Source of the DNA: Seonamhaeicola aphaedonensis
Lineage (GTDB): Bacteria > Bacteroidota > Bacteroidia > Flavobacteriales > Flavobacteriaceae
Length of the DNA: 64,000 nucleotides
Direction: 5' to 3'
Assembly: GCF_003386195.1 (NCBI RefSeq)
Contig: NZ_QRDX01000003.1
Span: 62,001 to 126,000, forward strand
Under the pieces are notes generated by a model. That model did not search any database and was not told where the DNA came from. It saw nothing but the letters and a program-made list of their open reading frames with translations. The translations under genes were made by a program, and so were the position numbers. Position 1 is the first letter of the stretch. Every line of letters begins with the position of its first letter. Below are positions 53,209-61,920 of the stretch, piece after piece.

Positions 53209-55071
53209 ATGAAAAATTTGTTCTCCAACATTAAGGGAGATGCTTTTGGTGGTATTACTGCTGGTATTGTAGCTTTACCTTTAGCATTAGCCTTTGGGGT
53301 GTCTTCTGGTTTAGGGCCAAGTGCGGGACTTTACGGAGCTATTTTTATTAGCTTTTTTGCAGCACTTTTTGGAGGAACAAGTACACAGATTTCTGGACCA
53401 ACAGCTCCTATGACCGCTGTTAGTATGGTAATTATTGCCGGTATTATTGCTGCTAATGATGGCGACGTCAATAAGGCTTTACCAGTAATACTCACAGTAT
53501 TTTTGTTAGCAGGACTCATGCAGATAGGTTTGGGGGCTTTAGGTCTTGGTAAATACATAAGATATATTCCATACCCAGTGGTATCTGGCTTTATGACAGC
53601 CATAGGTGTTATTATACTCATTACTCAAATTTTACCATCGCTGGGTTATTATCCTAAAGAAGATTTGGAGTATGTTAATCAATTTAAACCACAATCTGAG
53701 GAGATTATATTAAAGAATATTCTTAGAGAAGAAGCTGGCGAAGGTGTTTTGGTATTGGAAAATTTTAAAGAAACCATAACCCGCGCAGAAAAAATTACAG
53801 AAGAAGACATTTTAAGAGAGAGTAAAACCTTAGCAGGTAAAAAAGCCTCGGGAGTTTTAGGTACTATTAAAGTTTTACCAAGAGCTTTACAAAACACTAA
53901 ATGGTTAGAGTTGGCATTGTCTATAGGTACTATAATTATCATATATGGATTTAAACGAATCACTAAGCTAATTCCTAGTACTTTGGTAGCACTTATTGTT
54001 ATGTCTGGAATAGCTATTGGTTTTGGTTTAAATTATAGACCAATTGAAGAAATTCCCAGTGGCTTGCCAATTCCAAATATTGAAATATTCACTCAATTTA
54101 AGTTAAGTAGTCTAACACCATACATTTTTACGGCACTAACGCTATCATTATTAGGAGCTATAGATTCTTTGTTAACCAGTGTAGTTGCAGACAACATGAC
54201 AAAGACCAAACACAAGCCAAACAAGGAATTGGTTGGACAAGGTATTGGTAATAGTATTGCGGCAGTTTTTGGAGGTATTCCAGGAGCAGGAGCAACCATT
54301 CGTACAGTTGTAAATATTACTTCAGGAGGAAAAACCAAACTATCTGGTATGATAGCTGGTTTGTTATTATTTGTTATTTTACTGGGTCTGGGACCAGTGG
54401 CATCAAAGATTCCTGCTGCGGTTCTTGCAGGTATTTTAGTTACTGTTGGTATCGGGGTAATGGATTATAAAGGTTTAAAGGCTATTCCTAATTTACCAAA
54501 AGACGTTAGTATTGGTCCTGTAAAATTCAGTATGGAAGTAGTCATCATGCTAACTGTTTTAATTTTGTCTACTTTTTGGAACTTAGTTTATGCTGTAGGT
54601 ATAGGGTTGGTTATTGCTTCACTAATGTTTATGAAAAAAATAGGAGATCTAACAGCAGAACGCTCTGATGTAAAACCACTTAAAGAAGAGACTTGGGCAG
54701 ATGAGTTTGGTTTTCCTGAAAACTTAAAAGAAGAAGTATTTATTAAACATATTAAGGGCCCTTTGTTTTTTGGGTCAACAAGTGAATTTCAACAATTAGC
54801 TGCTCAAATACCCGATACAGCAAAAACTGTTGTAATTCGTTTTGATCGTATGCAATATATGGATCAGACTGGTTTATATGTTCTAGAAGACATATTATTA
54901 GATTTAAGAAAAAGAGGGGTAGATTTCTTGTTTGTTGATTTATTGCCACAACCAAGATATATGATGGAAAGAATTGATATTATTCCAGATTTTGTGCCTG
55001 AAGAGCATATTTTTGACACTTTTAATGAGTGTATGAAATGGATAAAAGAAAATGTAAAAGATAGATATTAA
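53209..55071 (+). CDS. SulP-family anion transporter with STAS domain (2)
   Basis: This 620-residue SulP protein has the family start FSNIKGDAFGGITAGIVALPLALAFGVSSGLGP and GGIPGAGATIRTVVNI in the core. An insert after the early helices (residues about 155-230, acidic and helical) and a full C-terminal STAS domain (LFFGSTSEFQQLAAQI, RMQYMDQTGLYVLEDI) are present. The insert makes it longer than SulP 1. It is followed 24 bases later by beta-carbonic anhydrase, a pairing typical of bicarbonate uptake. The substrate is inferred from this context, not shown. Confidence 0.92.
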   Translation: MKNLFSNIKGDAFGGITAGIVALPLALAFGVSSGLGPSAGLYGAIFISFFAALFGGTSTQISGPTAPMTAVSMVIIAGIIAANDGDVNKALPVILTVFLLAGLMQIGLGALGLGKYIRYIPYPVVSGFMTAIGVIILITQILPSLGYYPKEDLEYVNQFKPQSEEIILKNILREEAGEGVLVLENFKETITRAEKITEEDILRESKTLAGKKASGVLGTIKVLPRALQNTKWLELALSIGTIIIIYGFKRITKLIPSTLVALIVMSGIAIGFGLNYRPIEEIPSGLPIPNIEIFTQFKLSSLTPYIFTALTLSLLGAIDSLLTSVVADNMTKTKHKPNKELVGQGIGNSIAAVFGGIPGAGATIRTVVNITSGGKTKLSGMIAGLLLFVILLGLGPVASKIPAAVLAGILVTVGIGVMDYKGLKAIPNLPKDVSIGPVKFSMEVVIMLTVLILSTFWNLVYAVGIGLVIASLMFMKKIGDLTAERSDVKPLKEETWADEFGFPENLKEEVFIKHIKGPLFFGSTSEFQQLAAQIPDTAKTVVIRFDRMQYMDQTGLYVLEDILLDLRKRGVDFLFVDLLPQPRYMMERIDIIPDFVPEEHIFDTFNECMKWIKENVKDRY

Positions 55072-55095
55072 TTGAATTAATTAAGACAAAATATT

Positions 55096-55725
55096 ATGAA
55101 AGCACACACGCAAGAAACTCAAGCAACAATGACACCAGAAAAGTCATTACAGTTCTTAAAAGAAGGTAATGAAAGGTTTGTAAAGAACTTAAAAGCTAAT
55201 AGAAATTTATTAGAACAAGTTAATGACACAAAAGAAGGGCAATTTCCTTTTGCAACAATTTTAAGTTGTATAGATTCCAGAGTTTCTGCAGAATTAGTTT
55301 TTGATCAAGGATTAGGAGATATATTTAGTGTAAGAATAGCAGGAAACTTTGTTAATGAAGATATTTTGGGTAGCATGGAATTTGCTTGTAAACTTGCAGG
55401 TACCAAGTTAATTGTAGTTTTAGGACATACCAGTTGTGGAGCTGTTAAAGGCGCTTGTGATAATGCCGAAATGGGTAATTTAACTAAACTCATACAAAAA
55501 ATTACACCAGCAGTCAATGCGGTAACAGAACCAAAAGATGAAAGTTTGAGAACCTCTAAAAATTTAGATTTTGTAGATACAGTTTCTAAAAAGAATGTAG
55601 AGTTAACAATAGAAAGAATTCATAAGGAAAGTCCTATTCTTGATGACATGGAAAAAAATGGAGAAATAAGAATCATTGGAGCCATGTATAATATAACTAC
55701 AGGAGCCGTTGAATTTTATGACTAA
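55096..55725 (+). CDS. beta-class carbonic anhydrase
   Basis: This 209-residue zinc enzyme interconverts CO2 and bicarbonate. Its zinc ligands are C58 (SCIDSRVSAE), H111 and C114 (LGHTSCGAVKGA), and the Asp-Arg dyad D60-R62 is present. The active-site set is complete and the length fits the beta class. No signal peptide is seen, so it is cytoplasmic. It is the last gene after SulP 2 and ends at a strong terminator. It would equilibrate bicarbonate brought in by the transporters. Confidence 0.95.
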   Translation: MKAHTQETQATMTPEKSLQFLKEGNERFVKNLKANRNLLEQVNDTKEGQFPFATILSCIDSRVSAELVFDQGLGDIFSVRIAGNFVNEDILGSMEFACKLAGTKLIVVLGHTSCGAVKGACDNAEMGNLTKLIQKITPAVNAVTEPKDESLRTSKNLDFVDTVSKKNVELTIERIHKESPILDDMEKNGEIRIIGAMYNITTGAVEFYD

Positions 55726-55751
55726 GCAAAAACTTATTTAAATGTTTTAAT

Positions 55752-55776
55752 GCCGCTTATAAGCGGCTTTTTTTTT
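55752..55776. terminator. bidirectional terminator between carbonic anhydrase and cvpA
   Basis: The perfect inverted repeat GCCGCTTATAAGCGGC is followed by nine T residues. The T run overlaps the cvpA stop codon on the other strand. Confidence 0.85.
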
Positions 55777-56308
55777 ATGCCTTATTGTTCATTACATCAT
55801 TATCGGTCTTAGTAGATTCTTTATTTTCAAACTCTAAGATATAAGGTAAAACAACAGGCACAATAGCCTTAACATGAGTATACAAAATAGAATTCTCTAA
55901 ATCATCTTCATTAGCAAAGGGAATAGATTTATTAAACTTATCAAAAACAATAAGAATTACGCTCAATATAGCAGCAATTTTCAGAGCTCCAAAAACACCT
56001 CCTAGAATTTTATTAACGAATCCTAAAAAAACAAAATCTGCTATTTTTGTAAGGGCTTTTCCAGCTAAAAAAATAACTACCACAATTACAACAAAGGTCA
56101 TGGTAAAGGCAACAATATTGATGTATTTTAATTCCCAGTCAACTTTTTCAACCAAATAATCGGCTGCAAAATTACTAAAGTGAATAGCACCCCAAACTCC
56201 AGCTACTAATGCCACTAAAGAGGCTATTTCAACAAAAAGTCCTTTCATCAATCCTCTAATAAATCCATATAAAATTAAAGCCCCTAAAATGATGTCTATT
56301 ACACCCAT
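55775..56308 (-). CDS. cvpA: CvpA family membrane protein
   Basis: This 177-residue protein has four hydrophobic helices in the CvpA pattern (MGVIDIILGALILYGFIRGLMKGLFVEIASLVALVAGVWGA). CvpA proteins sit in the inner membrane and are linked to colicin V production and envelope stability; the function is incompletely known. It is divergent from the 56377 gene, with -7 boxes on both strands in the gap. Confidence 0.9.
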   Translation of the reverse strand: MGVIDIILGALILYGFIRGLMKGLFVEIASLVALVAGVWGAIHFSNFAADYLVEKVDWELKYINIVAFTMTFVVIVVVIFLAGKALTKIADFVFLGFVNKILGGVFGALKIAAILSVILIVFDKFNKSIPFANEDDLENSILYTHVKAIVPVVLPYILEFENKESTKTDNDVMNNKA

Positions 56309-56324
56309 AATATTTCAATTTAAA

Positions 56325-56332
56325 CAAATATA
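56325..56332 (-). promoter_or_regulatory. -7 promoter box of cvpA
   Basis: On the minus strand this reads TATATTTG, an exact TAnnTTTG match, 16 bases upstream of the cvpA ATG. Confidence 0.5.
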
Positions 56333-56352
56333 AATAAGAGTCCCTAGTTTAT

Positions 56353-56360
56353 TAACTTTG
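56353..56360 (+). promoter_or_regulatory. -7 promoter box of the 56377 gene
   Basis: TAACTTTG is an exact TAnnTTTG match, 16 bases before the ATG. It and the cvpA box face away from each other in a 68-base gap. Confidence 0.5.
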
Positions 56361-56376
56361 CAGCTTAAAAATTAGT

Positions 56377-56733
56377 ATGTCTAGAGATGAACAGTTAAAG
56401 GCTCGTTGGGAGCAAGTAGTTGAGAAATTATCAATTCAATTTGCTGATGGAGATACTATAGACCTTGATGCTATTATTTATTTAATAGGGGTTCAAGAGC
56501 TTGGTCAATTGAATAGAACTTTTAAAAAAGACCAGAAGCTAGACCTCATGCACATAGCTATTTGCAAACTGTTGGTGCCCTATGGCTATTACGAGTTAGA
56601 TTTTGTAGATTCTGATGGATGGCCACACTACAAGATGTTGGAAAAATTACCTCATTTAAAAGCGGGAGAACAAAGTGTACTTATGAAAGAGGCTATAGTA
56701 AACTATTTTTTAGAAACTGAGTTTATAGATTAA
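56377..56733 (+). CDS. conserved hypothetical protein
   Basis: This 118-residue soluble protein has no signal, membrane segment or motif I can name. Recognisable words are MSRDEQLKARWEQVVEKLSIQFADGD, DAIIYLIGVQELGQL and GYYELDFVDSDGWPHYKML. It is short and mixed helix/strand, probably a single domain. It has its own -7 box and is followed by pheS. The steady codon use and promoter support a real gene; the function is unknown. Confidence 0.75.
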   Translation: MSRDEQLKARWEQVVEKLSIQFADGDTIDLDAIIYLIGVQELGQLNRTFKKDQKLDLMHIAICKLLVPYGYYELDFVDSDGWPHYKMLEKLPHLKAGEQSVLMKEAIVNYFLETEFID

Positions 56734-56740
56734 CTTTTAT

Positions 56741-56748
56741 TAAATTTG
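56741..56748 (+). promoter_or_regulatory. -7 promoter box of pheS
   Basis: TAAATTTG is an exact TAnnTTTG match, 22 bases before the pheS ATG. Confidence 0.45.
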
Positions 56749-56770
56749 CCCTCTATTTTGAATTTATATC

Positions 56771-57790
56771 ATGATTGATAAGTTAAAAGAGCTCATATCA
56801 GAAGCAGAAACATTTTCAGCCCAAACAAAAGAAGAGGTAGAAGCGTTCCGTATAAAGTACTTAGGTAAAAAAGGATTGTTAAATGACTACTTTGCCGAGT
56901 TTAAAAACGTAGCAAATGAGCAAAAGCGTGAGTTTGGTCAAACTATAAACCAGCTTAAAAAAATAGCTGAAGAAAAAGTAAAATCCTTAAGAGATGAGCT
57001 TGAAAGTAAGGAAGAGGTTAAAGGTGTTTACGGTGATTTATCACGACCAGGAGAGCCTATTCAAATAGGAGCGCGTCACCCAATCTCCATAGTGAAAAAT
57101 CAAATTATAGATATTTTTTCACGTATTGGTTTTAATGTAAGTGAAGGTCCAGAGATTGAAGACGATTGGCACAACTTTACGGCCTTAAACTTACCAGAAT
57201 ATCACCCCGCTCGTGATATGCAGGATACCTTTTTTATTCAAACCAATCCTGATATACTTTTAAGAACACATACCAGTTCGGTTCAGGTGCGTTACATGGA
57301 AAATAATAAACCACCTATTAGAACCATTTCTCCTGGTAGAGTGTATAGGAATGAAGCCATTTCTGCAAGATCGCACTGTTTTTTCCATCAAGTGGAAGGA
57401 TTATACATTGATAAAGACGTAAGTTTCGCAGATTTAAAACAGACATTGCAATATTTCACAACCGAAATGTTTGGTAAGTCTGAGATTCGTTTGCGTCCAT
57501 CGTATTTTCCTTTTACAGAGCCAAGTGCTGAGGTTGATGTGTATTGGGGTTTAAAAACTGAAACTGATTACCGCATTACCAAAGGTACTGGTTGGTTAGA
57601 AATTATGGGATGTGGTATGGTAGATCCTAACGTTTTAGAAAATTGCGGGATTGATTCTAAAGAATACTCTGGTTTTGCATTTGGTATGGGTATAGACCGT
57701 ATAGCCATGTTATTACATCAAATTGGGGATATTCGTTTGTTAAGTGAAAATGATGTGCGTTTCTTAGAACAGTTTAAATCGGCTTTATAA
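56771..57790 (+). CDS. pheS: phenylalanyl-tRNA synthetase alpha chain
   Basis: This 339-residue class II synthetase subunit has an N-terminal coiled coil (residues 1-85). Motif 2 ([16 protein letters not shown]) and motif 3 ([14 protein letters not shown]) are intact, with [12 protein letters not shown] in the core. It charges tRNA-Phe with phenylalanine together with the beta chain, whose gene pheT is not in this window. It has its own -7 box. Two hairpins follow: a weak one (ATCTCC/GGAGAT near 57860) and the terminator of the opposing gene. Confidence 0.97.
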   Translation: MIDKLKELISEAETFSAQTKEEVEAFRIKYLGKKGLLNDYFAEFKNVANEQKREFGQTINQLKKIAEEKVKSLRDELESKEEVKGVYGDLSRPGEPIQIGARHPISIVKNQIIDIFSRIGFNVSEGPEIEDDWHNFTALNLPEYHPARDMQDTFFIQTNPDILLRTHTSSVQVRYMENNKPPIRTISPGRVYRNEAISARSHCFFHQVEGLYIDKDVSFADLKQTLQYFTTEMFGKSEIRLRPSYFPFTEPSAEVDVYWGLKTETDYRITKGTGWLEIMGCGMVDPNVLENCGIDSKEYSGFAFGMGIDRIAMLLHQIGDIRLLSENDVRFLEQFKSAL

Positions 57791-57937
57791 TTCCTACCTT
57801 TTCTTAACACGTTCAAAAGTTATCTTTAAAACATACCTAAAAGAAACTCACCTTTGGCTATCTCCAACAGGAGATTTTCTGAAACCACAAATTTGTTGTC
57901 ACTTTTAGAACACACTTAGCATACTCCTCTAAACTAA

Positions 57938-57961
57938 AAGAATCAATAAAGTTTGATTCTT
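57938..57961 (-). terminator. hairpin downstream of the DUF3157-like gene
   Basis: A 9-base stem (AAGAATCAA / TTGATTCTT) with a six-base loop lies 5 bases past the stop on the minus strand and is followed by TT-A-G-TTT. It is a fair but not strong terminator. Confidence 0.45.
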
Positions 57962-57966
57962 AAGGC

Positions 57967-58419
57967 TTAAAAAATATTCAATTTTTTAGCAATATTGTGT
58001 CCTGAACGCTTATAAGTGACTTTGGTGCCTTTAACACAAAAATCATAGTTACCACTAGCTTTAGTTTCTTTAACAGACAAGAGTATGACATCTTCCACAT
58101 CACATTTAAAATCTTTGGCTACTTTCTTTTTTACGTGTTCTATGGTAGCACGTCCTTTTTTTAGCTGATTTTGAATTTTTTTATCAAGGTTAGGTTCTTC
58201 AAAATCTAAGGGTAAATTACAGACTGTTTCGTTTGATGATTCCAGTTTTTGAGTTTCTTCTTGTTTAGTTGCTTGAGGTTTTACTAAATCAATATATTCC
58301 CAAGTAAAGTCGGCCTTTAATAATACACGACGACCATCTTCTGTTTTAACAATATGGTTGTCCTGAGAAAAACTTAAAAGTGAAATAAAAAAGAATACTG
58401 TGATGAGAAATGATTTCAT
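57967..58419 (-). CDS. small exported protein, DUF3157-like
   Basis: This 150-residue protein has a signal peptide (MKSFLITVFFFISLLSFSQ). A short conserved N-terminal module (NHIVKTEDGRRVLLKADFTWEYID) resembles DUF3157 and occurs in many flavobacterial periplasmic proteins. A Gln/Glu/Lys linker follows, then a C-terminal half with two Cys residues (C110 region FKCDVEDVI and NYDFCVKGTK) that may pair. It is convergent with pheS and divergent from bioF. Function unknown. Confidence 0.65.
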   Translation of the reverse strand: MKSFLITVFFFISLLSFSQDNHIVKTEDGRRVLLKADFTWEYIDLVKPQATKQEETQKLESSNETVCNLPLDFEEPNLDKKIQNQLKKGRATIEHVKKKVAKDFKCDVEDVILLSVKETKASGNYDFCVKGTKVTYKRSGHNIAKKLNIF

Positions 58420-58469
58420 GATTATAAGAAAATATAAATTTTGTGAAACTCAAAAGTACAAATTTTGCA

Positions 58470-58477
58470 TACATTTG
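58470..58477 (+). promoter_or_regulatory. -7 promoter box of the biotin operon
   Basis: TACATTTG is an exact TAnnTTTG match and ends only four bases before the bioF ATG. Transcription would begin at or near the start codon, which implies a leaderless or nearly leaderless mRNA. Confidence 0.5.
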
Positions 58478-58481
58478 TTTT

Positions 58482-59621
58482 ATGCAATTCCCTAAAAAAC
58501 TTGAAGACAAACTAAATCATCGAAAGGTAAATAATGCTTTGCGAACGTTAAAAAATCAAAATAATCTCATTGACTTTTCATCCAATGATTATTTAGGGTT
58601 TGCAAAAAACCATACCATTTTTGATAACGCCCATTATTACTTAACCGGACATAACATAAAGCAAAACGGCGCTACAGGATCGCGGTTGTTATCAGGAAAT
58701 CACAGTCTATATCCTGTTGTTGAAAGTATTTTAACCAATGTTCATAATAGTGAAGCAGCCCTCATTTTTAATTCGGGCTACAATGCTAATGTAGGATTCT
58801 TTTCGTCTGTTCCTCAAAAAGATGATATAATTATATATGATGAGCTAAGTCATGCCTCTATTAGAGATGGCATTGCTTTAAGTCATGCCAAAGCCTATAA
58901 GTTTAAACACAACAACTTAGAACATCTTTCTGAGATGCTGAAACGAGTTCAGCATGACAATGATACTTATGTAGTCACCGAATCTGTTTTTTCAATGGAT
59001 GGTGATTCTCCGGAATTAGTAAAATTATCTGAGTTATGCAGAAAACATAATGCTTATTTGGTGGTTGACGAAGCTCATGCGGTTGGTGTTTTTGGAAATA
59101 ATGGTGAAGGCCTCGTTCAGCATTTAAAACTAGAAAACTATGTTTTTGCACGTTTGGCAACTTTTGGAAAAGCTCTTGGGTGCCATGGAGCCGCTATTTT
59201 AGGAAATGAACAGTTAAAACAGTATTTAATTAATTTTAGTAGAAGTTTCATTTATACTACGGGTTTACCACCTCACGCTTTGGCTACTATACAATCCGCC
59301 TATTCAGAAATGTCAGTTACAGACCAAAGACGTAAATTACTTCAAAACATTGTCTATTTTAAGAACGGTATCTTGAATAACAAACTGCATGATGTATTTA
59401 TTGAAAGTCATTCAGCCATTCACTGTTGCATTATTTCAGGTAACGAAAATGTAAAATTTATTTCAGAAAAACTTCAAAGTAAGGGGTTTGATGTTAAACC
59501 TATTTTATCTCCAACAGTTCCTGACGGTCAGGAAAGACTGCGTTTCTGTTTGCATAGTTATAATTCTGAAAAAGAAATTATGGAAGTTCTAGCCTTACTT
59601 GGTACTTTTGTCAAAGCATGA
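58482..59621 (+). CDS. bioF: 8-amino-7-oxononanoate synthase
   Basis: This 379-residue PLP enzyme joins pimeloyl-thioester and alanine, the first ring-building step of biotin. It has FSSNDYLGFAK, GATGSRLLSGN, the PLP region VTESVFSMDGDSPEL and DEAHAVGVFG, and the PLP Lys in ATFGKALGCHG. The ATG at 58482 (MQFPKKLEDKL) is chosen over the upstream GTG because a -7 box lies between them. A palindromic repeat is read in frame at residues about 152-159 (MLKRVQHD), just before the conserved TYVVTES strand. It overlaps the next gene by four bases. Confidence 0.95.
   Translation: MQFPKKLEDKLNHRKVNNALRTLKNQNNLIDFSSNDYLGFAKNHTIFDNAHYYLTGHNIKQNGATGSRLLSGNHSLYPVVESILTNVHNSEAALIFNSGYNANVGFFSSVPQKDDIIIYDELSHASIRDGIALSHAKAYKFKHNNLEHLSEMLKRVQHDNDTYVVTESVFSMDGDSPELVKLSELCRKHNAYLVVDEAHAVGVFGNNGEGLVQHLKLENYVFARLATFGKALGCHGAAILGNEQLKQYLINFSRSFIYTTGLPPHALATIQSAYSEMSVTDQRRKLLQNIVYFKNGILNNKLHDVFIESHSAIHCCIISGNENVKFISEKLQSKGFDVKPILSPTVPDGQERLRFCLHSYNSEKEIMEVLALLGTFVKA
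58933..58959. repeat. palindromic repeat inside the bioF coding frame
   Basis: The 8-base stem ATGCTGAA (58935-58942) / TTCAGCAT (58948-58955), followed by GACA, is the right-hand hairpin of the family element at 26542 (ATTCTGAA / TTCAGAAT GACA). It is read as E-M-L-K-R-V-Q-H-D-N without disturbing the frame. Confidence 0.6.
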
Positions 59622-60031
59622 CAACAACTTTTAGAACTTTAGCAAAATACACCTATTCCTCGGAAGCTCAAATTATTAAAGGCCGATTAGAAGCAGACGG
59701 AGTACAGGTGTTTTTGTCGGATCATATTACCATTAATACAGATCCATTGGTTAGTAATGCTATTGGAGGAGTTAAATTAAAAGTACTTTCAAGTCAATTT
59801 GATGAAGCCAAAGACATTCTTGATGCTATAGAAACATATTCAATTAATGATGAAGGGAATGCTATTCACTGCCCAAACTGCCAGAGCGATAAAGTTGAAT
59901 TATTTTCTTCGGTTAAAGATTTTAAATCGCTATTCTGGTTTATTTTTGGACTTTTATTTTCAACACTTCCGTTCTATACAAAATATAAGTATAAGTGCGA
60001 AAATTGTAAAACAGAATTCAATTTAGAATGA
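59618..60031 (+). CDS. DUF2007 protein with C-terminal zinc ribbon and membrane helix
   Basis: This 137-residue protein has an N-terminal DUF2007-type signal-transducing fold (FRTLAKYTYSSEAQIIKGRLEADGVQVFLSD, VKLKVLSSQFDEAKDIL). A CPNC...CENC pair (CPNCQSDKV and CENCKTEF) should bind zinc, and a hydrophobic segment lies between them (FWFIFGLLFSTLPFY). It overlaps bioF upstream and bioD downstream by four bases each (ATGA), so it is fully embedded in the biotin operon. No known biotin enzyme has this fold; the role is unknown. Confidence 0.8.
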   Translation: MTTTFRTLAKYTYSSEAQIIKGRLEADGVQVFLSDHITINTDPLVSNAIGGVKLKVLSSQFDEAKDILDAIETYSINDEGNAIHCPNCQSDKVELFSSVKDFKSLFWFIFGLLFSTLPFYTKYKYKCENCKTEFNLE

Positions 60032-60645
60032 ACACATATTTCATAACAGGTATATCCACCGATGTTGGAAAAACAATCGCCTCGGCTATTATTACCGAAG
60101 TATTAGAAGCTGATTATTGGAAGCCCGTTCAAGCCGGAGATTTGAATAATTGTGATACTAAAAAAGTGCAAAAACTGGTATCAAACTCCAAATCAAGATT
60201 TCACCCTAATAGTTTTGCTCTAAATACACCCATGAGTCCGCATGCCTCAGCTGAAATTGATGGAGTTTCTGTTAAAGCATCAAAGATTAAGCGTCCTGAA
60301 ACTACAAATCATTTAGTGATTGAAGGTGCAGGAGGACTTCAAGTACCAATTAATGACACAGAAACTATTCTAGATTTAATACAACCCGAAGACAAAATTA
60401 TTGTGGTATCGCGCCACTATTTGGGTAGCATAAACCATAGTTTACTAACCATAAATGTATTGAAAGACAATGGATTTAAGGTAGCTGTTATTTTTAGTGG
60501 AAATGAACACCCATCAACAGAGGGAATTATAAAAAAAATGACCAACGTCACCGTTATTGGAAGAATAAACGAAGAACCCTATTTTGACCAAAATGTGATA
60601 AAAGAATATGCTAATTTATTTAGGGATAGTTTGAAAGCAATATGA
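60028..60645 (+). CDS. bioD: dethiobiotin synthetase
   Basis: This 205-residue ATP-dependent enzyme closes the ureido ring of dethiobiotin with CO2. The P-loop is GISTDVGKT (the usual form is GTDTxVGKT). The substrate-binding stretch DYWKPVQAGD and EGAGGLQVPIN are present. The length is slightly short but normal. Overlaps of four bases occur with both neighbours, DUF2007 before and bioA after. Confidence 0.92.
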   Translation: MNTYFITGISTDVGKTIASAIITEVLEADYWKPVQAGDLNNCDTKKVQKLVSNSKSRFHPNSFALNTPMSPHASAEIDGVSVKASKIKRPETTNHLVIEGAGGLQVPINDTETILDLIQPEDKIIVVSRHYLGSINHSLLTINVLKDNGFKVAVIFSGNEHPSTEGIIKKMTNVTVIGRINEEPYFDQNVIKEYANLFRDSLKAI

Positions 60646-61907
60646 GTTTAAAACAACGTGATAAAAAACATATTTGGCATCCCTTAACACAGCATAAGTT
60701 GCACCCAGAAGCTATAGCCATAGTTAAGGCAAAAGATTGTATACTTTATGATGAAGATGACAATGAGTATATCGATGCTATTGCTTCATGGTACACCTGC
60801 ATGTATGGGCATTGTAACGACTATATAATTGATAGAGTTACAGCCCAAATGAAACAATTAGATCAAGTTGTTTTTAGTGGTTTTACGCATGAACCGGCGA
60901 TAAAATTATCGGAAGAGCTTATTAAAATCCTTCCTAAAAATCAAGAAAAAGTATTTTTTAGTGATAATGGCTCTACTTCTGTTGAGATAGGTATTAAAAT
61001 GGCGTTACAATACCACTCCAATAAAGGCAGTAAACGCAATATTTTAATCGCTTTTGAAGATGGTTTTCATGGAGACACCTTTGGAGCTATGAGCGTTTCT
61101 GGCCTATCCGTTTACAACGGACCTTTCGAAGAATTTTTTATTACGGTTGAACGCATTCCAACACCAAATGGAACCAATAATCAAGACGTTCTCGACAAAC
61201 TAAAAAACATCATCGAAAACAACAAAGTAGCTGGATTTATCTATGAACCATTAGTGCAAGGGGCAGCCGCTATGAAGATGTATGATATAAATGGTCTAAC
61301 TGATATCTTAAAACTTTGTAAAGAAAATAATATTATTACTATTGCCGATGAAGTAATGACAGGTTTTGGTAAAACAGGCAGTTATTTCGCTTCAAAACAA
61401 TTAGAAATAAAACCAGATATTATTTGCTTAAGTAAAGCCTTAACCGGAGGTTTATTACCTATGGCAATTACATCTTGTTCTCAGGAAATATACAATGCCT
61501 TTTTCAGTGATGATATTGGCAAAGGACTTTTTCATGCGCACACCTATTCTGCTAACCCTATAGCTTGTACTGCTGCCGTGGCAAGTTTAGAGCTATTACA
61601 ATCGGATGAAATTCAGAATTCTATTAAAGCCATAATAAAATCACACAAAAAGTTTGGAGAACGAATTGTAAATCATTCGAAGGTTAAATCTATTAGGCAG
61701 ACTGGCGTTATTTTTGCTTTAGATTTAGACATTGAAATGGAGCGTTATGGCAACCTTCGTGATAAGTTATTGAACTTTTTTATGGATAATGGTATTTTTC
61801 TGCGTCCGCTAGGTAATACCATTTACATACAAGCACCCTATACCATTTCTCAAAAACAATTAGAGAAAATATACAAAACCATTGAACAGGCTCTGGAAAT
61901 AATATAA
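60642..61907 (+). CDS. bioA: adenosylmethionine-8-amino-7-oxononanoate aminotransferase
   Basis: This 421-residue class III aminotransferase has the N-terminal HIWHPLTQHKLHPEAI typical of BioA and SWYTCMYGHCNDYI. It has EPLVQGAAAMKMY, DEVMTGFGKTGSYFA and the PLP Lys in CLSKALTGGLLPMAI. It converts 8-amino-7-oxononanoate to diaminopelargonate using SAM as amino donor. It overlaps bioD by four bases. bioB is not in the window. Confidence 0.95.
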   Translation: MSLKQRDKKHIWHPLTQHKLHPEAIAIVKAKDCILYDEDDNEYIDAIASWYTCMYGHCNDYIIDRVTAQMKQLDQVVFSGFTHEPAIKLSEELIKILPKNQEKVFFSDNGSTSVEIGIKMALQYHSNKGSKRNILIAFEDGFHGDTFGAMSVSGLSVYNGPFEEFFITVERIPTPNGTNNQDVLDKLKNIIENNKVAGFIYEPLVQGAAAMKMYDINGLTDILKLCKENNIITIADEVMTGFGKTGSYFASKQLEIKPDIICLSKALTGGLLPMAITSCSQEIYNAFFSDDIGKGLFHAHTYSANPIACTAAVASLELLQSDEIQNSIKAIIKSHKKFGERIVNHSKVKSIRQTGVIFALDLDIEMERYGNLRDKLLNFFMDNGIFLRPLGNTIYIQAPYTISQKQLEKIYKTIEQALEII

Positions 61908-61920
61908 ATTTGCCAGTTGA

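Noticed and set aside
57860-57880. Hairpin ATCTCC/GGAGAT after pheS as a terminator.
   Set aside because: Only a six-base stem with an interrupted T run; too weak to list as a feature.
58443-58481. GTG start adding 13 residues to BioF.
   Set aside because: It lies upstream of and across the -7 box; the ATG at 58482 gives the usual N terminus.
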